Source: Dendrophyllia cribrosa
Lineage: Eukaryota; Cnidaria; Anthozoa; Scleractinia; Dendrophylliidae
DNA: 64,000 nt
Reading direction: 5' to 3'
Assembly (NCBI GenBank): GCA_024195265.1
Contig: JAJLRJ010000005.1
Span: 34,729,036 to 34,793,035, forward strand
The notes under the pieces were generated by a model that worked only from the letters and a program-made list of their open reading frames with translations, made no database searches and was not told where the DNA came from. Made by a program: the position numbers and the translations under genes. Position 1 is the first letter of the stretch. Each line of letters begins with the position of its first letter. Positions 1 to 12,462 of this stretch are shown here, in pieces.

Positions 1-1596
1 CACTACAGCCATGCGCGCATTCAATACTCATAAGATACAAAAACATGTTTTTATGACGAGCACGAAAAAGTTCCCAAAAAATAACAAAAAGTGAGCATAG
101 CGTTACACCAGACTCTGAGACGATGTTTTGCTGAATTAAGTTCAAATAAAACTTGACATGATAAGAAAAAATATTTTACTAACGACTTAGCGTTTTATGC
201 ATTTCGTACTTTAGTGCTTCAACTTTGTTTATCACGGCTAATCAACTGCATACCAACTTGCGATCGCAAGTAATTTGCATCTAAATACGCACGCTGTTGT
301 CTCGTCTTTCCTAAGTGGACCTCGAGTCTACTTGATTATCAAGTGCACTTCAAGTGCACTTTGGCCCTAGTGTGAACCGGCCTATTATTAAGCATAACTT
401 GTAAAGGTGAATTTGTAACGCAAACTTTTCGGCCTGTTTGTACGTCGTCTTTACCTTTAAATTTAAAGACATTCCAGTGAATCAATGTCAATAAAACTTT
501 CAGATAATATTTTGCACATCGGTAAGCATACGTGAACGTTTTAAAAAAATCCATCGAGCCGTTCCTAAGATTTTTGCAAAAGCGATTAAAATCGAAAAAT
601 ACCCAAAAATTGGGCATGAAGCGATGTTAGGAAAAAAGGTAGTTCTCAAGATCGCAAAAGAAAAAGTAAACAAAACGTTGAAGCTGTACAAACATAACAT
701 CAAGCTACTTTTTGACACTATCTTTAAGTAATTTTACAAAACCAGTGTTTATCTCTCGATTAATTTAATACCAGTATACAAATAGTAAGGTTTGAAATGT
801 TATTGCGATTTATTACTCATGCGCAAAGCGCAAGAGTTATAAAACGGCCTTCGTTTTTCTTTTTATTATTTGTTTTTGGGTCACGATTTTGCATGCAAAT
901 TTATGCACGCATATTTTAGTGTACGCGAACTCGCCCCTGCCTCCCATAGAAAGTTATTTTTGTCCCCTATTGTTATAAAAGGCTTCAGGAAGGTTAAACC
1001 AATTAGAATCCGTCTACTGATCACATGTCTGGGTTTTAGGGGGGACTAGAGAGAACCGGTTTGTCACTCGGAGAAGACTATCATCAGATTTCAAACAAAT
1101 ATGACCGCTTCTGTACTCCACACTTCAATTTTTCAGACGTTCATTTTCCATTACCAGAATGTAAACACGCCTTTTAAGACTTCGAAATGGAAAGAAATAG
1201 TCCTTAAGACGATTTGTATGCCTTTGAAGTAGCGGTTAGAGCGCTGAAAGCGATGGAATCTTCCTGTTAGGTTCAGCATCCATTTATCACAAAGCGGGAC
1301 ATGTCTTCCTTCGAAGCGCGAAGCGGCAGACTTTTCTAAGAATTTTCAAGCATTCCTGGAAAACTACGGTAAAGAAAAAAACATTTTTGAATGTCCATTT
1401 ACTTTGTAAGAAACATTGCAAATTGCAATCAAACTTGTTCGAATGTTTTCTTCGTGAAGCCAATAATCACGGTAAAGGCACGCTAGTAAATATAATTAAG
1501 TTAAAGTAGCGCTTTCTGAAATAAAGTTTGCTTTCAAGATTTTTTGATTCGCGAAAACATTATGCGAATCATCTTTACGGATAAGAATGGCATTCT
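1..1596. other. Non-coding host DNA, no gene seen
   Basis: AT-rich DNA with only short ORFs that lack recognisable domains. Around 888-920 there is a GCATGCAAATTTATGCACGC-type motif that recurs near 28785-28815 (inside another element) and near 58632-58665, so part of this stretch is probably an old dispersed repeat. Nothing else can be supported. Confidence 0.5.
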
Positions 1597-2299
1597 ATAT
1601 ACACAGGAAATAGTTCTATGTAAAAGAACTATGTAAATTTGGTATTACGGCTGATGATGAATGTTTATATTGTGGAGATGAAGACTCTATTGAGCACACT
1701 TTTATTGAATGCGTTTTTACTAAGTCCTTTGTGCAAAAGGTTGTCCAATGGTTTAATGATGCAAACTCGTGTCAGATCTCCCCTACTTTACAGGAAATTT
1801 TATTCGGTATCATCTCAAGCTCCTATGCAGAAGGATTAAAAAACAAATTTAACTACACCACCTTATATATGCGCCATTACATATATTGTTGTAAATTAAA
1901 TAGCAAAACCACCTCATTTCACGAATTTATCACCAAGCTCTTTTCAAAATATAAGCATGAAAACATACATTAAATATCTCTCTGTCAAAAAATGTTTCTC
2001 CTTCTGGATACGAACCCCCGATTAGATCTTAAGTTTAATGTACTGTTTTGCCGCATGTTAGTCAATATTAGTAGTCATCAGCATTAAAATAAAGTAGTGT
2101 AAGTATGCGTTTTAATTAGTGTGAGTAAGTGATGTAATTTAGTGTAAGTAAATGATGTAAGTAGTTTAAGTAGCAATTTAATGTAAGTGATGTGTAAGCA
2201 AGTGATGTAATTAGTGTAAGTCTGTAATGTAAGCGATGTACCTATATAAAAAATAAAAAAATATATAAAAAAAATAAAAAAATATATATACACAGGAAA
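1597..2299 (+). mobile_element. 5'-truncated non-LTR retrotransposon (LINE) with target duplication
   Basis: A 14-bp direct repeat, ATATACACAGGAAA, occurs at 1597-1610 and 2286-2299 and brackets the insert. The insert reads, on the plus strand from about 1636 to 1973, the end of a LINE reverse-transcriptase protein with a zinc-knuckle-like motif: C-x2-C at residues ECLYCG, then H and C in EHTFIEC. After the stop comes a GTAAGT-rich 3' untranslated region and an A-rich tail (AATAAAAAAATAT, about 2248-2285). A truncated 5' end, A-rich 3' tail and variable-length target duplication are the signature of target-primed reverse transcription. The exact clade (Tx1/L1-like or CR1-like) cannot be told from so little protein. 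Confidence 0.8.
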
Positions 2300-2569
2300 A
2301 ATCGGAAATATTAGAAAAAACTAAACATAATAAAGCAGGTTGCTGAATTTAAATATCATTTTGTGATGTTTATAATATAATTCGCAGACGGTTGCGCTCC
2401 AGGATAAATAAATCGCCAAGCCTTCCGGAAGCAGAAAATCACTGAATTCTGATAAGCGTTTAACTCTTTTATTCAAGGGAAAGACATTTTCATTCAAGGA
2501 AATACGAGTTTCATTAAAACGTTTTGACCTTTAGAACAAATATTTAGGATTCATGATCATGAAAGTCTT

Positions 2570-3531
2570 AGGGCCTGTTTACATGGAGGGACGGTGACTC
2601 GGGTACCAGGGTCACCCTCCCAGCCGGGCTAAAACATAGCCCGCCTTTACATGGGCGGGCTATCATATAGGCGAGCTATCTTTTTTAGGCGGTGCTCTTA
2701 AATTGTTTTGGCGGACTTTTTTTATTGCAACGGCGCGCTTTGTTAAGCGCGACATATTAACAAACATGGCAGCAAGAAGAAAGGCTATAGCGGCGAGTTT
2801 GCTGTTTTTATCGCTTGTTCCTCTTGCTCTTGCCTTCCAGTACCTTGGTTTAACGGCTTGCTTGTTGTTAATGCAACGAAATTATCAGAGGAAGTTGACG
2901 TTAAAAGCGGCTGTTAATTACAATGCGGCGGAAGTTAGGCTTTGACACGTACGAAGGAGAGCTGTTCGTCGCCGTCGCAATATTGTCGATATCCAGTTCT
3001 CTAGAAATCCTTGTCTCATCATCAGACGATTTAGTATGATCTTCTGCGACGGCTTTTGATAAATAGACACGGCGAAAATATTCCCCACGCTGGTAAGGCG
3101 CCGCCATTTTCGCGGTTAATTTCAAGTCAAAAGAAATAGCCCGCCTAGGAGGGTGACCCTGGGGTGGCCGTTTACATGCAGAAAGATAGCCCGCCTATGA
3201 GGGTGACCCTGGGGTGACCATTTACATGCAGAAAAGATAGCCCGCCTAGGAGGGTGACCCTGGGGTGACCGTTTACATGCAGAAAAGATAGCCCGCCTAG
3301 GAGGGTGACCCTGGCAAGCAGACAAGGTGACCCGGGTAGGCGGGTGACCCAGCCTCGTACCCAGGGTCTCTCTTCTTTCCGCCCCCCTGTTGGCGGGTGA
3401 CCCTGTCTATCGTGTAAACACTTCAGTGTGCTTTGTAAAGAAATGTATGAAAAGTTGGCCCTCCCAGGGTAGCCCGGCTAGGAGGGTGACCCTGCTACCC
3501 GGGTCACCTTCCCTCCATGTAAACAGGCCCT
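2570..3531. mobile_element. Non-autonomous DNA transposon with ~60-bp terminal inverted repeats
   Basis: The left end starts AGGGCCTGTTTACATGGAGG and the right end is its reverse complement, with inverted similarity continuing for about 60 bp through alternating GGGTCACCCTCC-like blocks. The interior holds four copies of a 51-bp tandem repeat and a small ORF (2703-2945) with no recognised domain. No clean target-site duplication was found, so the superfamily is undetermined. No transposase is encoded. Confidence 0.7.
3135..3314. repeat. 51-bp tandem repeat, about 3.5 copies
   Basis: Units of 51 bp built from AGATAGCCCGCCTAGGAGGG, then TGACCCTGGGGTGACC and GTTTACATGCAG, repeat head to tail with few mismatches. 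Each unit contains pieces of the terminal inverted repeat of the surrounding element (GTTTACATG, GGGTGACCC), so the array probably arose by internal amplification of a terminus. Confidence 0.85.
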
Positions 3532-4376
3532 GAAAACAGCGCGCGATCGAATTACATTTCAATTTGGTCTTCAAATCAAACGGGGGGAGGAGGGGTCATG
3601 ATGCGTCACGCAATATTTATTTGTATTAAAATGTTTCACTAATTTATAGCACTCATCACCACAGTTTTGACATCATCAAAGCATAATCTCCCGAATCCGA
3701 TTACATGTATTTTTTTTCGTTACCTGTAAATTTAGGGCTTCCCAGGAGAAGGGTCAAACAATCTTGCCATCCGTCGGTAGTGGGGGGGGGGGGGGGGAGT
3801 GGATTCTTTCTGGAATAACCCAAATTGAATGTAATAGAAATAATTCACGGTTAACGTTTGGGAAGTATTACACTAGTGGTGTGGGTTTGATCGGGAATCA
3901 ATAAATTAATATTCACAGCGAGTACAGAAAAATTGGTAGCTTCAATCAACGCGTCTTAGAGTCTCATGCGCATGAGTATAGGTTATTTGTAGCCTCTTGT
4001 TTGAAATAAAACTTACAGAATATTTTTAATCTTGCAAAATATATATGTCATATACCATATTTTAAGGTGTCTATGTGGGATTTTCAATGCGAAATCTTAA
4101 ACGCGCAAAATTTCACTTTTATTGATTTTTGTTTCTTGTTTGTCGTCGTCATGATAATATCGATTTTACCAGAAAATATTTCATGCCAAACTTAAATTCA
4201 AAACCAGTTAGTGGTGACAATTTCACGTTGATCTGACTTGGAGAAGACCGCTTAAAAGCCGATTGAAAAATGTAGGTATGGTCGCCAGAAAACTGTATCG
4301 AAACACCGAAGAGAGAGTTAACTGTAGTTCGATTAAAGCGGGCGTGTTAACATAGGACCTACTTACCTTTATTCTT
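3532..4376. other. Non-coding stretch with old repeat fragment
   Basis: No gene is visible. A poly-G run lies at about 3781-3797. Around 3857-3990 the text TTTGATCGGGAATCAATAAA and the GCGCATGAGTATA motif also occur near 29440-29600 inside the 28571-30045 transposon, indicating a second, older copy of that repeat family here. Confidence 0.5.
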
Positions 4377-5056
4377 TCCACTCGATTATGCACACTGCTA
4401 TCAGCGCATGCGCTAGACGCCAAGCACTTTGCTACTTGGATTCTGTCATTTGTTCCTAATTGTGCCGCATTCTGTTTTAAGAAGTTAAAGAAACTGTTCA
4501 TCTCAGCCATCCCATTTGCTGGTGTGTTATTGTCATTTGCCTTTTTTCCTTTTTCTCCCTTCTTATTTTTTTTCCTTCCTGACAAGTTTAGTGGTTCGAG
4601 TTTCACATTGTGAGTTGATGGACGAACAGGATGATAATCGGACAGCCCGGCTATTTCACAGACATGTATAACACTTGAATCCGAGGCACGCCTTCCATGG
4701 GTTGCAATATATGTTGATTTCAACTGTCCGACATCCAACTGGCTTTCTCCAAACTGTCCAATGTTCTGTTTCACAGCAACTTCTTCAACTACATCCCAAC
4801 TTTGAGCATGTTGCATCAGAGTAGTTTCAAGTGATGGAAGACAAGAATCCACATATGGATTGTGTTTTAAAGCATCTACTGTATTCTCTGAGATAGAAGG
4901 TTGAATAAAGTCCCCGCCAGACTCATTTATGGTGTCATTTTCACCCACTTCATCAAAAATAGCGTTCACTTCCCGGGAGAGGGTCCATGTAAAAGGGGCG
5001 TTCTCCTTCTTCACCCCTGCCACCTCCAGCAGTCGACAGCAACACAAGTACACCAG
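4377..5056 (-). CDS. Probable internal exon of an unrecognised host gene
   Basis: The minus strand is open from 5086 to 4223, unusually long for this AT-rich host DNA. It contains a good splice acceptor (a T-rich run ending TTTGCAG before 5056) and a perfect donor (AAAG|GTAAGT after 4377), so the exon is read as 680 bp rather than as the full ORF. The encoded ~226 residues are hydrophilic. They include an acidic serine-rich first half, a GRRASDS segment that looks like a basophilic-kinase phosphorylation site, a lysine-rich stretch (GRKKNKKGEKGKKAND) that could be a nuclear signal, and a C-terminal helix-rich part. I do not recognise the family. Codon use and splice signals favour a real gene. 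Flanking exons were not identified. Confidence 0.5.
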
Positions 5057-5297
5057 CTGCAAACAACAGTACAGTAAATCATACACATGACTTAAAAAGG
5101 AAAGTATTAATCAGAATCCTTCACCCTTGATATTTTTTAGAAAGATCACTATGAAGTTGACTTACTTAATTACTATCATTCTTATCTTAGGCACAGAACA
5201 GATTTTATTGTTTACTTATGGCTATGACTCCACAAGAACCTGACAATGGTGCTGTAATTTCTCACCTAATCATCCCTATTTGGATAACTAAAAGATC
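5057..5297. other. Intron-like DNA 5' of the exon
   Basis: AT-rich sequence without ORFs, presumably intron upstream (in minus-strand sense) of the exon ending at 5056. Confidence 0.35.
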
Positions 5298-7177
5298 TTA
5301 AAGTGCCTATGAAATGATTTTTTTTTCTTCGTTTTTCATTAGTTTATTATGTCCAAAGAACGAAAACAATAATCATTTCCCGAGGAAAAGAAAGAAAATC
5401 GGTTTTTTAGCCCCTCGAAGATGCGTCACTTCGGTTGAAAAGTGGCTTCAATTTTTGGAGAGCCTTGGGGCGAGTGGGCGTGCGTGATGACGTAAATTAC
5501 GTAAATAGTATGACACATTGGTTTGTTTTCGCTATAATTCCCTTGGAATCCTTTAGCGTGATGGTCATTTTGCCAACGTTTTTGGCTGTACAAATGTCAG
5601 ACAGCGCCTAATTTGTTTCTTTACAGTCCTCTGAAGGTGAAGAGGATCAGTTTCGGATCACTCTTGATCAACTGAAATGATCGTGTCCACTGTAGTTTTG
5701 CCGTAGCGAGACGAACCGACTGTGCCGCTTGAGCGAAGGAAGTGAACATGAAGAAGACGGACTTTGATCATTTAGATTATTGAACGTGAAAGGTATACAT
5801 TTCAGTAGCACAGCGTCTCAGTGGTTCGCCAGTTGAGTTGTAACCTTATTGAACGCAGAGGCGTTTTTGTTATTTCTTTTTAGTGGCTCGTTGACTAGCG
5901 TTTATCGAACGCGAACGATATATTTGTAGTACAAACAATCATGATATTAGCGCATTAGCGACACGGCCGGTCTTCTCTGAAGTTCATTGATCGCGCGTGG
6001 AGGTTATGAACTTATTTTATCGGCTTGGCAATTCGCTCGTCTACTTAAAGTTCGTTTTTCAATGCGAAGGATAGGTCTTGGCGGCTTGCTAGTTGAAAGT
6101 TTCTAAATTATACTGATATGTTATGCATATCCGAGGTGGTGTTTTTCAGGCGGCTTGCTGAATTGAATGTGAATGGTGTAGTTTTAGCGGCAAGGTGCCT
6201 TGATAGCGTATTTTTTATTTATTTATTCAAAATGTTTGAACTCAAGTATATACGTAATAATTATGCTTCTTAGTTCAGTGTCTTGCCAGCGATTGATCGT
6301 TTCTGGAAATTTTAACCACTTGGCGGCTTGTAAGTGAGTTCAAAGTATCGTGTTTACATTTATGTCTGATTTATATTTCATTGTATAAAAATTGATCTGA
6401 TCGAACACGCAATGATTCAGCGATGTATTTTGTTTCGAATAGCATTTGTACGTGTAGATTTTTGATAGATGTTCCGTAGAATAGACGCCTTCCAGTGAAC
6501 ACTTGCGTCGCTGCACTTTGAATTTTATAATTCGGAATACCGTATAAACATTTATATTACTCGCCAGTCAGTGCCGATCGAGTCAGTATATTTTTGTAGG
6601 CCTCACTGACTTCGACGGCTCTCCAGTCGAGCCGAGGCTTGAAGGAACTTCCAAACAGGATATGGATTGGAAAAATTATGCTTGATTAAACGGCCTCACC
6701 GGCCGGAATGTTATTTTCTTTTGCAAAATAATATTAATCTTAACAATAAGCGCTTTCATTGAAAACAACATCGCTTGACGTACCCTTTCCGATGTCGACG
6801 AACAAATTTCGTGTATTTCGCCGGCCTATTTTCCTCTGGAGCAAAATAAAGCTTTGTTACACCCTCTGTTATCGAAGAATTCTAATATCTCGTATGTTTG
6901 AGGCCGCTCGCCACATAATATTGGTCCACCTCTAGCGACGTCTCTTGTCAGCTCTCTTGTTCTCTATATTCCCGCAGCAGTTTGTACAACTATTTACGTC
7001 ACAGTGTAATATGACACTGGTTTTGGCCGCGCACATTTAGCGCCAACAACCTAACTTTGAGACCATAAAAAAAGCATTTCGCATCGTCCCTAACACTTTA
7101 AACCTTTTATTCCAAGGTCTAAAAAGGTGAAACTTTCGATACATCAAAAAATAAATTTCATTTCATAGGCACTTTAA
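5298..7177. mobile_element. 1.87-kb non-autonomous TTAA-flanked DNA transposon
   Basis: TTAA occurs directly outside both ends (5298-5301 and 7174-7177). The termini AGTGCCTATGAAATGA and its reverse complement form short inverted repeats. TTAA duplications are typical of piggyBac and Kolobok transposons. The 1.87-kb interior has no coding potential; it has several GGCTTGC/GGCGGCTTG repeats, so it is a deletion or MITE-like derivative that would depend on a transposase in trans. Confidence 0.75.
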
Positions 7178-7264
7178 CTTAATTTCCAAGCAGTCTTTTT
7201 TTGTTTGTTTGCGGTCTTCTCCGCTCACCGCCCGTAGATCGCGCGCGCGCGCGCTCGCTCGACT

Positions 7265-7440
7265 AAACCCTAGTGGCCCATACAGGCCGGTAATTATCTC
7301 CGGTTTCTGTAGCATGAGATGACTAGGAGTATTTCTACTTCCCCCTGGAAGGGATGCTAGTCCATCGCAAGGTTACCCCCATCATTTAATTCGCCAGTAT
7401 CCATTTATACACCTGGGTGGAAAGAGGCACTGTAAAGTAT
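7265..7440 (-). mobile_element. SINE fragment (body only)
   Basis: About 175 bp, from GGCCCATACAGGCCGG through TTTCTGTAGCATGAGATGAC to TATACACCTGGGTGGAAAGA, closely match the body of the tRNA-derived SINE at 46282-46578, in the same orientation. The tRNA-like promoter head is missing because the copy ends near 7440. It is an older, 5'-truncated member of the same family. Confidence 0.75.
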
Positions 7441-8467
7441 CTCACAGGTATAAAAGAAGAAAGTGGCAAAGCCACTGGGCGATTTTTTGCCCGATATGCT
7501 GTACTTACTCTTTATTTTCAAGCATTTCTAGTAGTGAGTAGTACAACATTGGAAATTTCTTGGGAGCTGAGAGTTTGTGGAGACTAACATGACCATCTCA
7601 GAATCCTTCGATTTTTTACCAGCTTGAAGCTGGCCACGAAATTACGTTTTTAGTTCGGGGCAAGCTGATTTGAGCGAGATAGAAGCGACTAAAATTTTGT
7701 CTCGGGAGAAATTCGATAACTGAGAGCAATAAATACAGTTGCGGTTAACAAGTTAACAAGTCAACCCTCACTTAACGACGACTCTCTTAAGCGACCACTT
7801 TTTCCTGCACCACGGGTCGTCGCTTAAAAGAGAGTTGACTGTATCCGGTTTCGATTGCAAAACAATCACGCGTCATGAACTCTGCGCAGAAATAAGCAAT
7901 TTACTCCGCATTTTGGCCATTCTAGTCCCCAGAGCTCCGCGATCAGTCTTTTCATTTCGTCTCGTGTAGCTCTGGCAATGGACAAAAATTCGAATTTTTT
8001 GATTGGCCGTTTAAAAATGAATGCACAACAAGGTAAAAAAATTTACCCTTCTACTCATAAGGTTTTACTTCTGGTTGAATTTCAAATGTTTATCCATGTT
8101 TATCAACCTGTGTGGAACCGGAAATATGGCGACTACACCAACAAGGGCTCTGGGAACGATAATGCATTCAGGCCTGTTTGAATAGAAAATGAAAATTAAC
8201 TTCATTTTATGTAACAAAGAACCTTGAGCATAAAGCTCTGTGTAAATTCTCTCATCTGCAAGATTGTGCAAAACACGCATATGTTCGCAATATAGGTAAA
8301 AGATTCTTCTCGCCGTTAAAAGGCCAAAAGATCTCTTATGTTGTGCAGAATAACAAGATATTTGTAACGCGAATGAAACAAGTTTGTCAACACTTCATTC
8401 CAGGACACGGTTCGATATTTTAAAAAATTGAACGACTTCAAATGCAAAAAAAAACCATCACTTTCAC
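7441..8467. other. Non-coding stretch
   Basis: Only short ORFs with no recognisable domains. A CG-alternating run lies just upstream at about 7240-7260. Two near-complementary GGTCGTCGCTTAAA/ACTTAACGACGACTC segments at 7770-7840 suggest a small foldback repeat. Confidence 0.35.
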
Positions 8468-9147
8468 AGGAGGAGAAGAAGAAGGAGAAGGAGGAGAAAA
8501 AGGAAGAGGAGGAGGAGAAGGAGGAGGAGAAGGAGGAGGAGGAGGAGGAGGAGGAGGAGAAGAGGAGTAGGATGAGAAGGAGGAGTAGGATGAGAAGGAG
8601 GAGTAGGATGAGAAGGAGGAGTAGGATGAGAAGGAGGAGTAGGATGAGAAGGAGGAGTAGGATGAGAAGGAGGAGTAGGATGAGAAGGAGGAGTAGGATG
8701 AGAAGGAGGAGTAGGATGAGAAGGAGGAGTAGGGTGAGAAGGAGGAGTAGGATGAGAAGGAGGAGTAGGATGAGAAGGAGGAGGAGGAGGAGGAGAAGAG
8801 GAGTAGGATGAGAAGGAGGAGTAGGATGAGGAGGAGTAGGATGAGAAGGAGGAGTAGGATGAGAAGGAGGAGTAGGATGAGAAGGAGGAGGAGAAGAGGA
8901 GTAGGATGAGAAGGAGGAGTAGGATGAGAAGGAGGAGTAGGATGAGAAGGAGGAGGAGGAAGAGGAGAAGAAGGAGGAAGAGGAGAAGAAGGAGGAAGAG
9001 GAGAAGAAGGAGGACGAGGAGGAGGCGGAAGAGGAGGAGGAGGAGAAGAAGGAGGACGAGGAGGAGGAGGAGGAGAAGGAGGAGGAGGAGGAGAAGGAGA
9101 AGGAGAAGGAGAAGGAGAAGGAGAAGGAGGAGGAGGAAGAGGAGGAG
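8468..9147. repeat. Purine-strand minisatellite, GAG-rich 18-bp unit
   Basis: The plus strand is almost pure A+G for about 680 bp, with periodic T. The core is an 18-bp unit, GAGTAGGATGAGAAGGAG, repeated head to tail about twenty times, flanked by simpler (GGA)n and (GAAGGA)n tracts. Long ORFs exist here in several frames of both strands, because the repeat lacks stop codons, and encode only Arg/Met, Ser/Leu or Pro runs; they are not genes. Mirror-symmetric purine tracts of this kind can form triplex DNA. Confidence 0.95.
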
Positions 9148-12100
9148 ATCGTTTCCCAAAATTGTTGTTCCCTCGCATGTTTTGAACTTGATCTCTCCAA
9201 ATAGCTATTTGATTCTGCTTTTAGCCATCGATTCTAGCAAATGTGCAATTTCAAGTGTGTTTAATTCAACTTGACAGTGGACGCCATTTTAAGGAGAATT
9301 TTTTGGTCAGTATGTCTTGTGAGAAAAGGGAACATAAAAACTGGCCCAACAGATTCATCTGCCGATAAGTAAATGACAATGCATTCATGTTCCCGTTAAT
9401 TCCGTGAGATACATGTCTTCCGTAATAATTAAAATAATATATTATAATTATAATAAGAACCTTCCCAGCACCCTTTGCACCAGAAAAATTTTCGATGCGA
9501 AATAACTCTGTCAATTTTGAGTATATGAGGTTACTACACCACGTGCTATTTACACCTACCATAACAATACCTATTTTAATTGACTAAGTGCGATGACGTA
9601 ATCAGTCACGTGACTATGCCCCCAAGTGCCTTTAAACGTTTTTTAGAAACATGCTTTGATAAATGCAAATACAGTCAACGTGGCAAGGAAGGCATTCGCT
9701 TGCCACATTTCGTCATGCCTGGTATGGTTCTGAATTTTCAAAATTAAGGGGGCTATACACATGAGCAAATAGGGGGTCTGGGGACTAATATCTTTGTATA
9801 CATGTATCTTTGAAAGGGTGAAATACAAAGTTAAAAAATTTTGTTTGTTGGTAGATATAAGTATAGAGATAAGTTCTTTATCAACGTCATTAGTATGACG
9901 TCTTGAATCACGTGACCAGAACGCACGGAAGTTGACTGATTTTTGGCCTGGTTTCGGTTCCAGTTCCGGTTTTATTAACTTAAATAAATACCCGTTTTTC
10001 CACCCAGTTAAAATTTATGCTATTTTTGTGTATAAAGAGGGCCATTATTACTCCTCCAGAAAAATTGGGTAAAAATGAAGGCGACGAAAAAAGTTTTACA
10101 CGTTGAAAATCCATCCTTTTCTGATCCTGTTTAGTGACTTTTCAGTTTAAAACTATCAACAAATCTGCATAAGTGGTTTTTAACTTACCTCTTACCAATG
10201 GCGTTGGCAGTTTTTCTGTAGCATTTTTCTTTCATACCGATCAGGGGTTAGATTTTTATTTTTTTATTCCCCCCACCCCACTCCCCTCGGTCTACTTTCC
10301 CTCCCCCTCTCGGGTTTGCAGTACATGGTCAGCGGAAGGACTGGTTCGAGTTTTCACGACAACCGCTCGCTCGCTTTGGCGTCGGCACAGAAAATTAATT
10401 TTACATGTATTTCGTCAATTCAGAGTCCTGTTTAGCGAAAAAAGCCTGGCGAAATTGCTTTGCAAACTGTTCTTTTCGTGGCTAACTTACGATGCAGCGC
10501 AAAGAAGTCTGTTTAGAGTGTAGGAAAGGACAAGAAAAGGTAAGTGACTTGAAATTAGTAATAAGTTTAACTTTCAACCTAATGTCCAACTGGATCTGGA
10601 CAGGGTTCAGGGTTCTCTTTGGGGCGATTGATTATTAGTTTCTATTTGATATTGTGCACGTCTAACTAGTTTACAGTTATTAAGCGTATTTGTTTACAAA
10701 CAGCTGCAAACAGATTGGCAAAAGTCTGCGACTCTGAGCGCTGAAAAAAATTAAGCTTAAATATCAGCTCGATAGTCGCTTTCGTGTTAATTTTCGAAGT
10801 TAATATTAAATTTTAAGCTTGCTCTCGACATGTTTTGAATATGACGTGTAGCTGGAAAGACGTTTCGTAATCGTTGCCTTTCGTTTCACCTGTTTCACTG
10901 TATTTCAAGCGCGAAGATGTAGATCTTTGACAGAGTAAATTAGGTGGAAGTAAAACAAAAACCTGAGGGTCTGCATCTTGCATCATGCTCTAGAATTAAA
11001 TTTGTGATCAACTACAGTTGTATTGCTATTGTGCAGTTTTGTTTGTTTTTGTTCTCCTAAGGTAATTAGACTTTCAATGTACATGTTGTGGTTTACATTT
11101 CAAATAAGGAACAAGTCGGATAAAGTCGATAAAGGTACGTAATCTGTTCTTCAATTTATTTATTTAATAATGCCCAATCTTGCAGCATGTGTTATAACTC
11201 AGAGTTCTTTCTAAAATATTTGGGTCTGCAGGGTCTAAAATAACCTCCCGTAAGTGGACAGTAAACAATTTCAAGAAAATTTATAACAAAATCGGTTCGG
11301 TTTTTATGGTTTTAATTCTTGGTTTTCACTTATGTCATATCAAAATTTAGAAGCATTAAATAATAGATTTCAATTCCAAAATGTGTATGGAATTGTAGTG
11401 AGTTTAAGACTATACAACTTGGCCATATTTTGGAGCGCAAAAGCATTTTGTTCAAGAGTTATAGGCGAACGAGTATTAGACATTTTTAGTAAGAAATGTC
11501 ATCTTTACAAACATGGCGGCCAAAAATTCAAAGTCTAAATTACACCAAAAATCAAATAAAAAAATATTGTATTTGCTATAAGCTCCATTAACTCGGCTTA
11601 TAAGCACTTAAAATGTAAACAATAACTTTCAGCTGATTCAATTTTGTTTATTTTCACGGCTTATCTGAAATAGCGTGACAAATTGTGTGACACATTTAAA
11701 ACCTTTGTAAACTGGAAGCAAAACATCGTTACAACCTGAAACTTTTTGTGAAAGATTATAACACTGGTATTCACATACCATGTTAGAAACAGCTTTGTAC
11801 GATGTATACTTTAGATTTTTGAATTTTTATGATGTCATGTGAAAACCAAGAATTGTACTTAACCTGAACAAAAGCAAAGTGTGAGTCTGAACAGTACAGT
11901 TTTCATGTACATGTACTAGGTAACCGAGTCATTTCGATTCCAAGGTTACGGATATCTTAAGAGACCTTACAATCAGGGAAACGCAAAAGCAGACACTCAT
12001 CGATAGTTTCTTTTTACATACCTAAGGACATTACGTTTTAGAAAATAACTACATGCAATGCACATAAAATATGTACTTTTTCTGTTCTGTTCACCCCTGA

Positions 12101-12327
12101 AACATGGGGGATTGAGTATGTTACTGTTTTTATATATAGCTTACATCAGTTCGTGTGACGGCAACGTGAGAGCTTTTCAGATATGTACATTTATTTAGCT
12201 GCAAGTCTTTTAAACTTGGACTGTAGTTTTTAAATTAGTGTTAAATTTATATAATATAAAAAGCAACATTCAACAACCCTGTGATGGATAACAAAATTTC
12301 AAATGGTCTTAAAAGCTTCAAAAGACA
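9148..12327. other. Non-coding host DNA
   Basis: No gene is supported. A possible promoter or first-exon region lies near 10493-10540, where a short ATG-started frame with a C-x2-C pair ends in AAAAG|GTAAGT, but no partner exon could be joined in frame with confidence. A CCTCCCGTAAGTGGACA motif at about 11244 is a diverged end of the repeat described at 12328. Confidence 0.35.
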
Positions 12328-12462
12328 TGTACTGGTGCATGATAAGCCCTCTAGTGTACTATTTTTTTTCAACCTCCCGTAAGCGGACACCTCCTGTAAG
12401 CGGACACTTGCATTGTACCCTTGGCCCCGAGGGTGTCCGCTTACAGGAGGTTCGACTGTATA
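12328..12462. repeat. Dispersed MITE-like repeat (copy 1)
   Basis: The text TGTACTGGTGCAT, CCCTCTAGTGTACTATTT, then CACCTCCTGTAAGCGGACAC and finally GGAGGTTCGACTGTA is matched by 55712-55838 in the same orientation. Internal inverted copies of GTCCGCTTACAGGAGGT lie around a CCTTGGCCCCGAGGG centre, so the end can fold back. It is the terminal part of a short non-autonomous element. Confidence 0.7.

Noticed and set aside
8316..9274. Long ORFs (up to 294 codons) on both strands
   Set aside because: They exist only because the purine minisatellite lacks stop codons; the translations are Ser/Leu, Pro or Arg/Met periods without domains.
10173..10523. 116-codon plus-strand ORF near a possible first exon
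   Set aside because: Low-complexity N-terminus and no family; the nearby GTAAGT belongs to a different frame.
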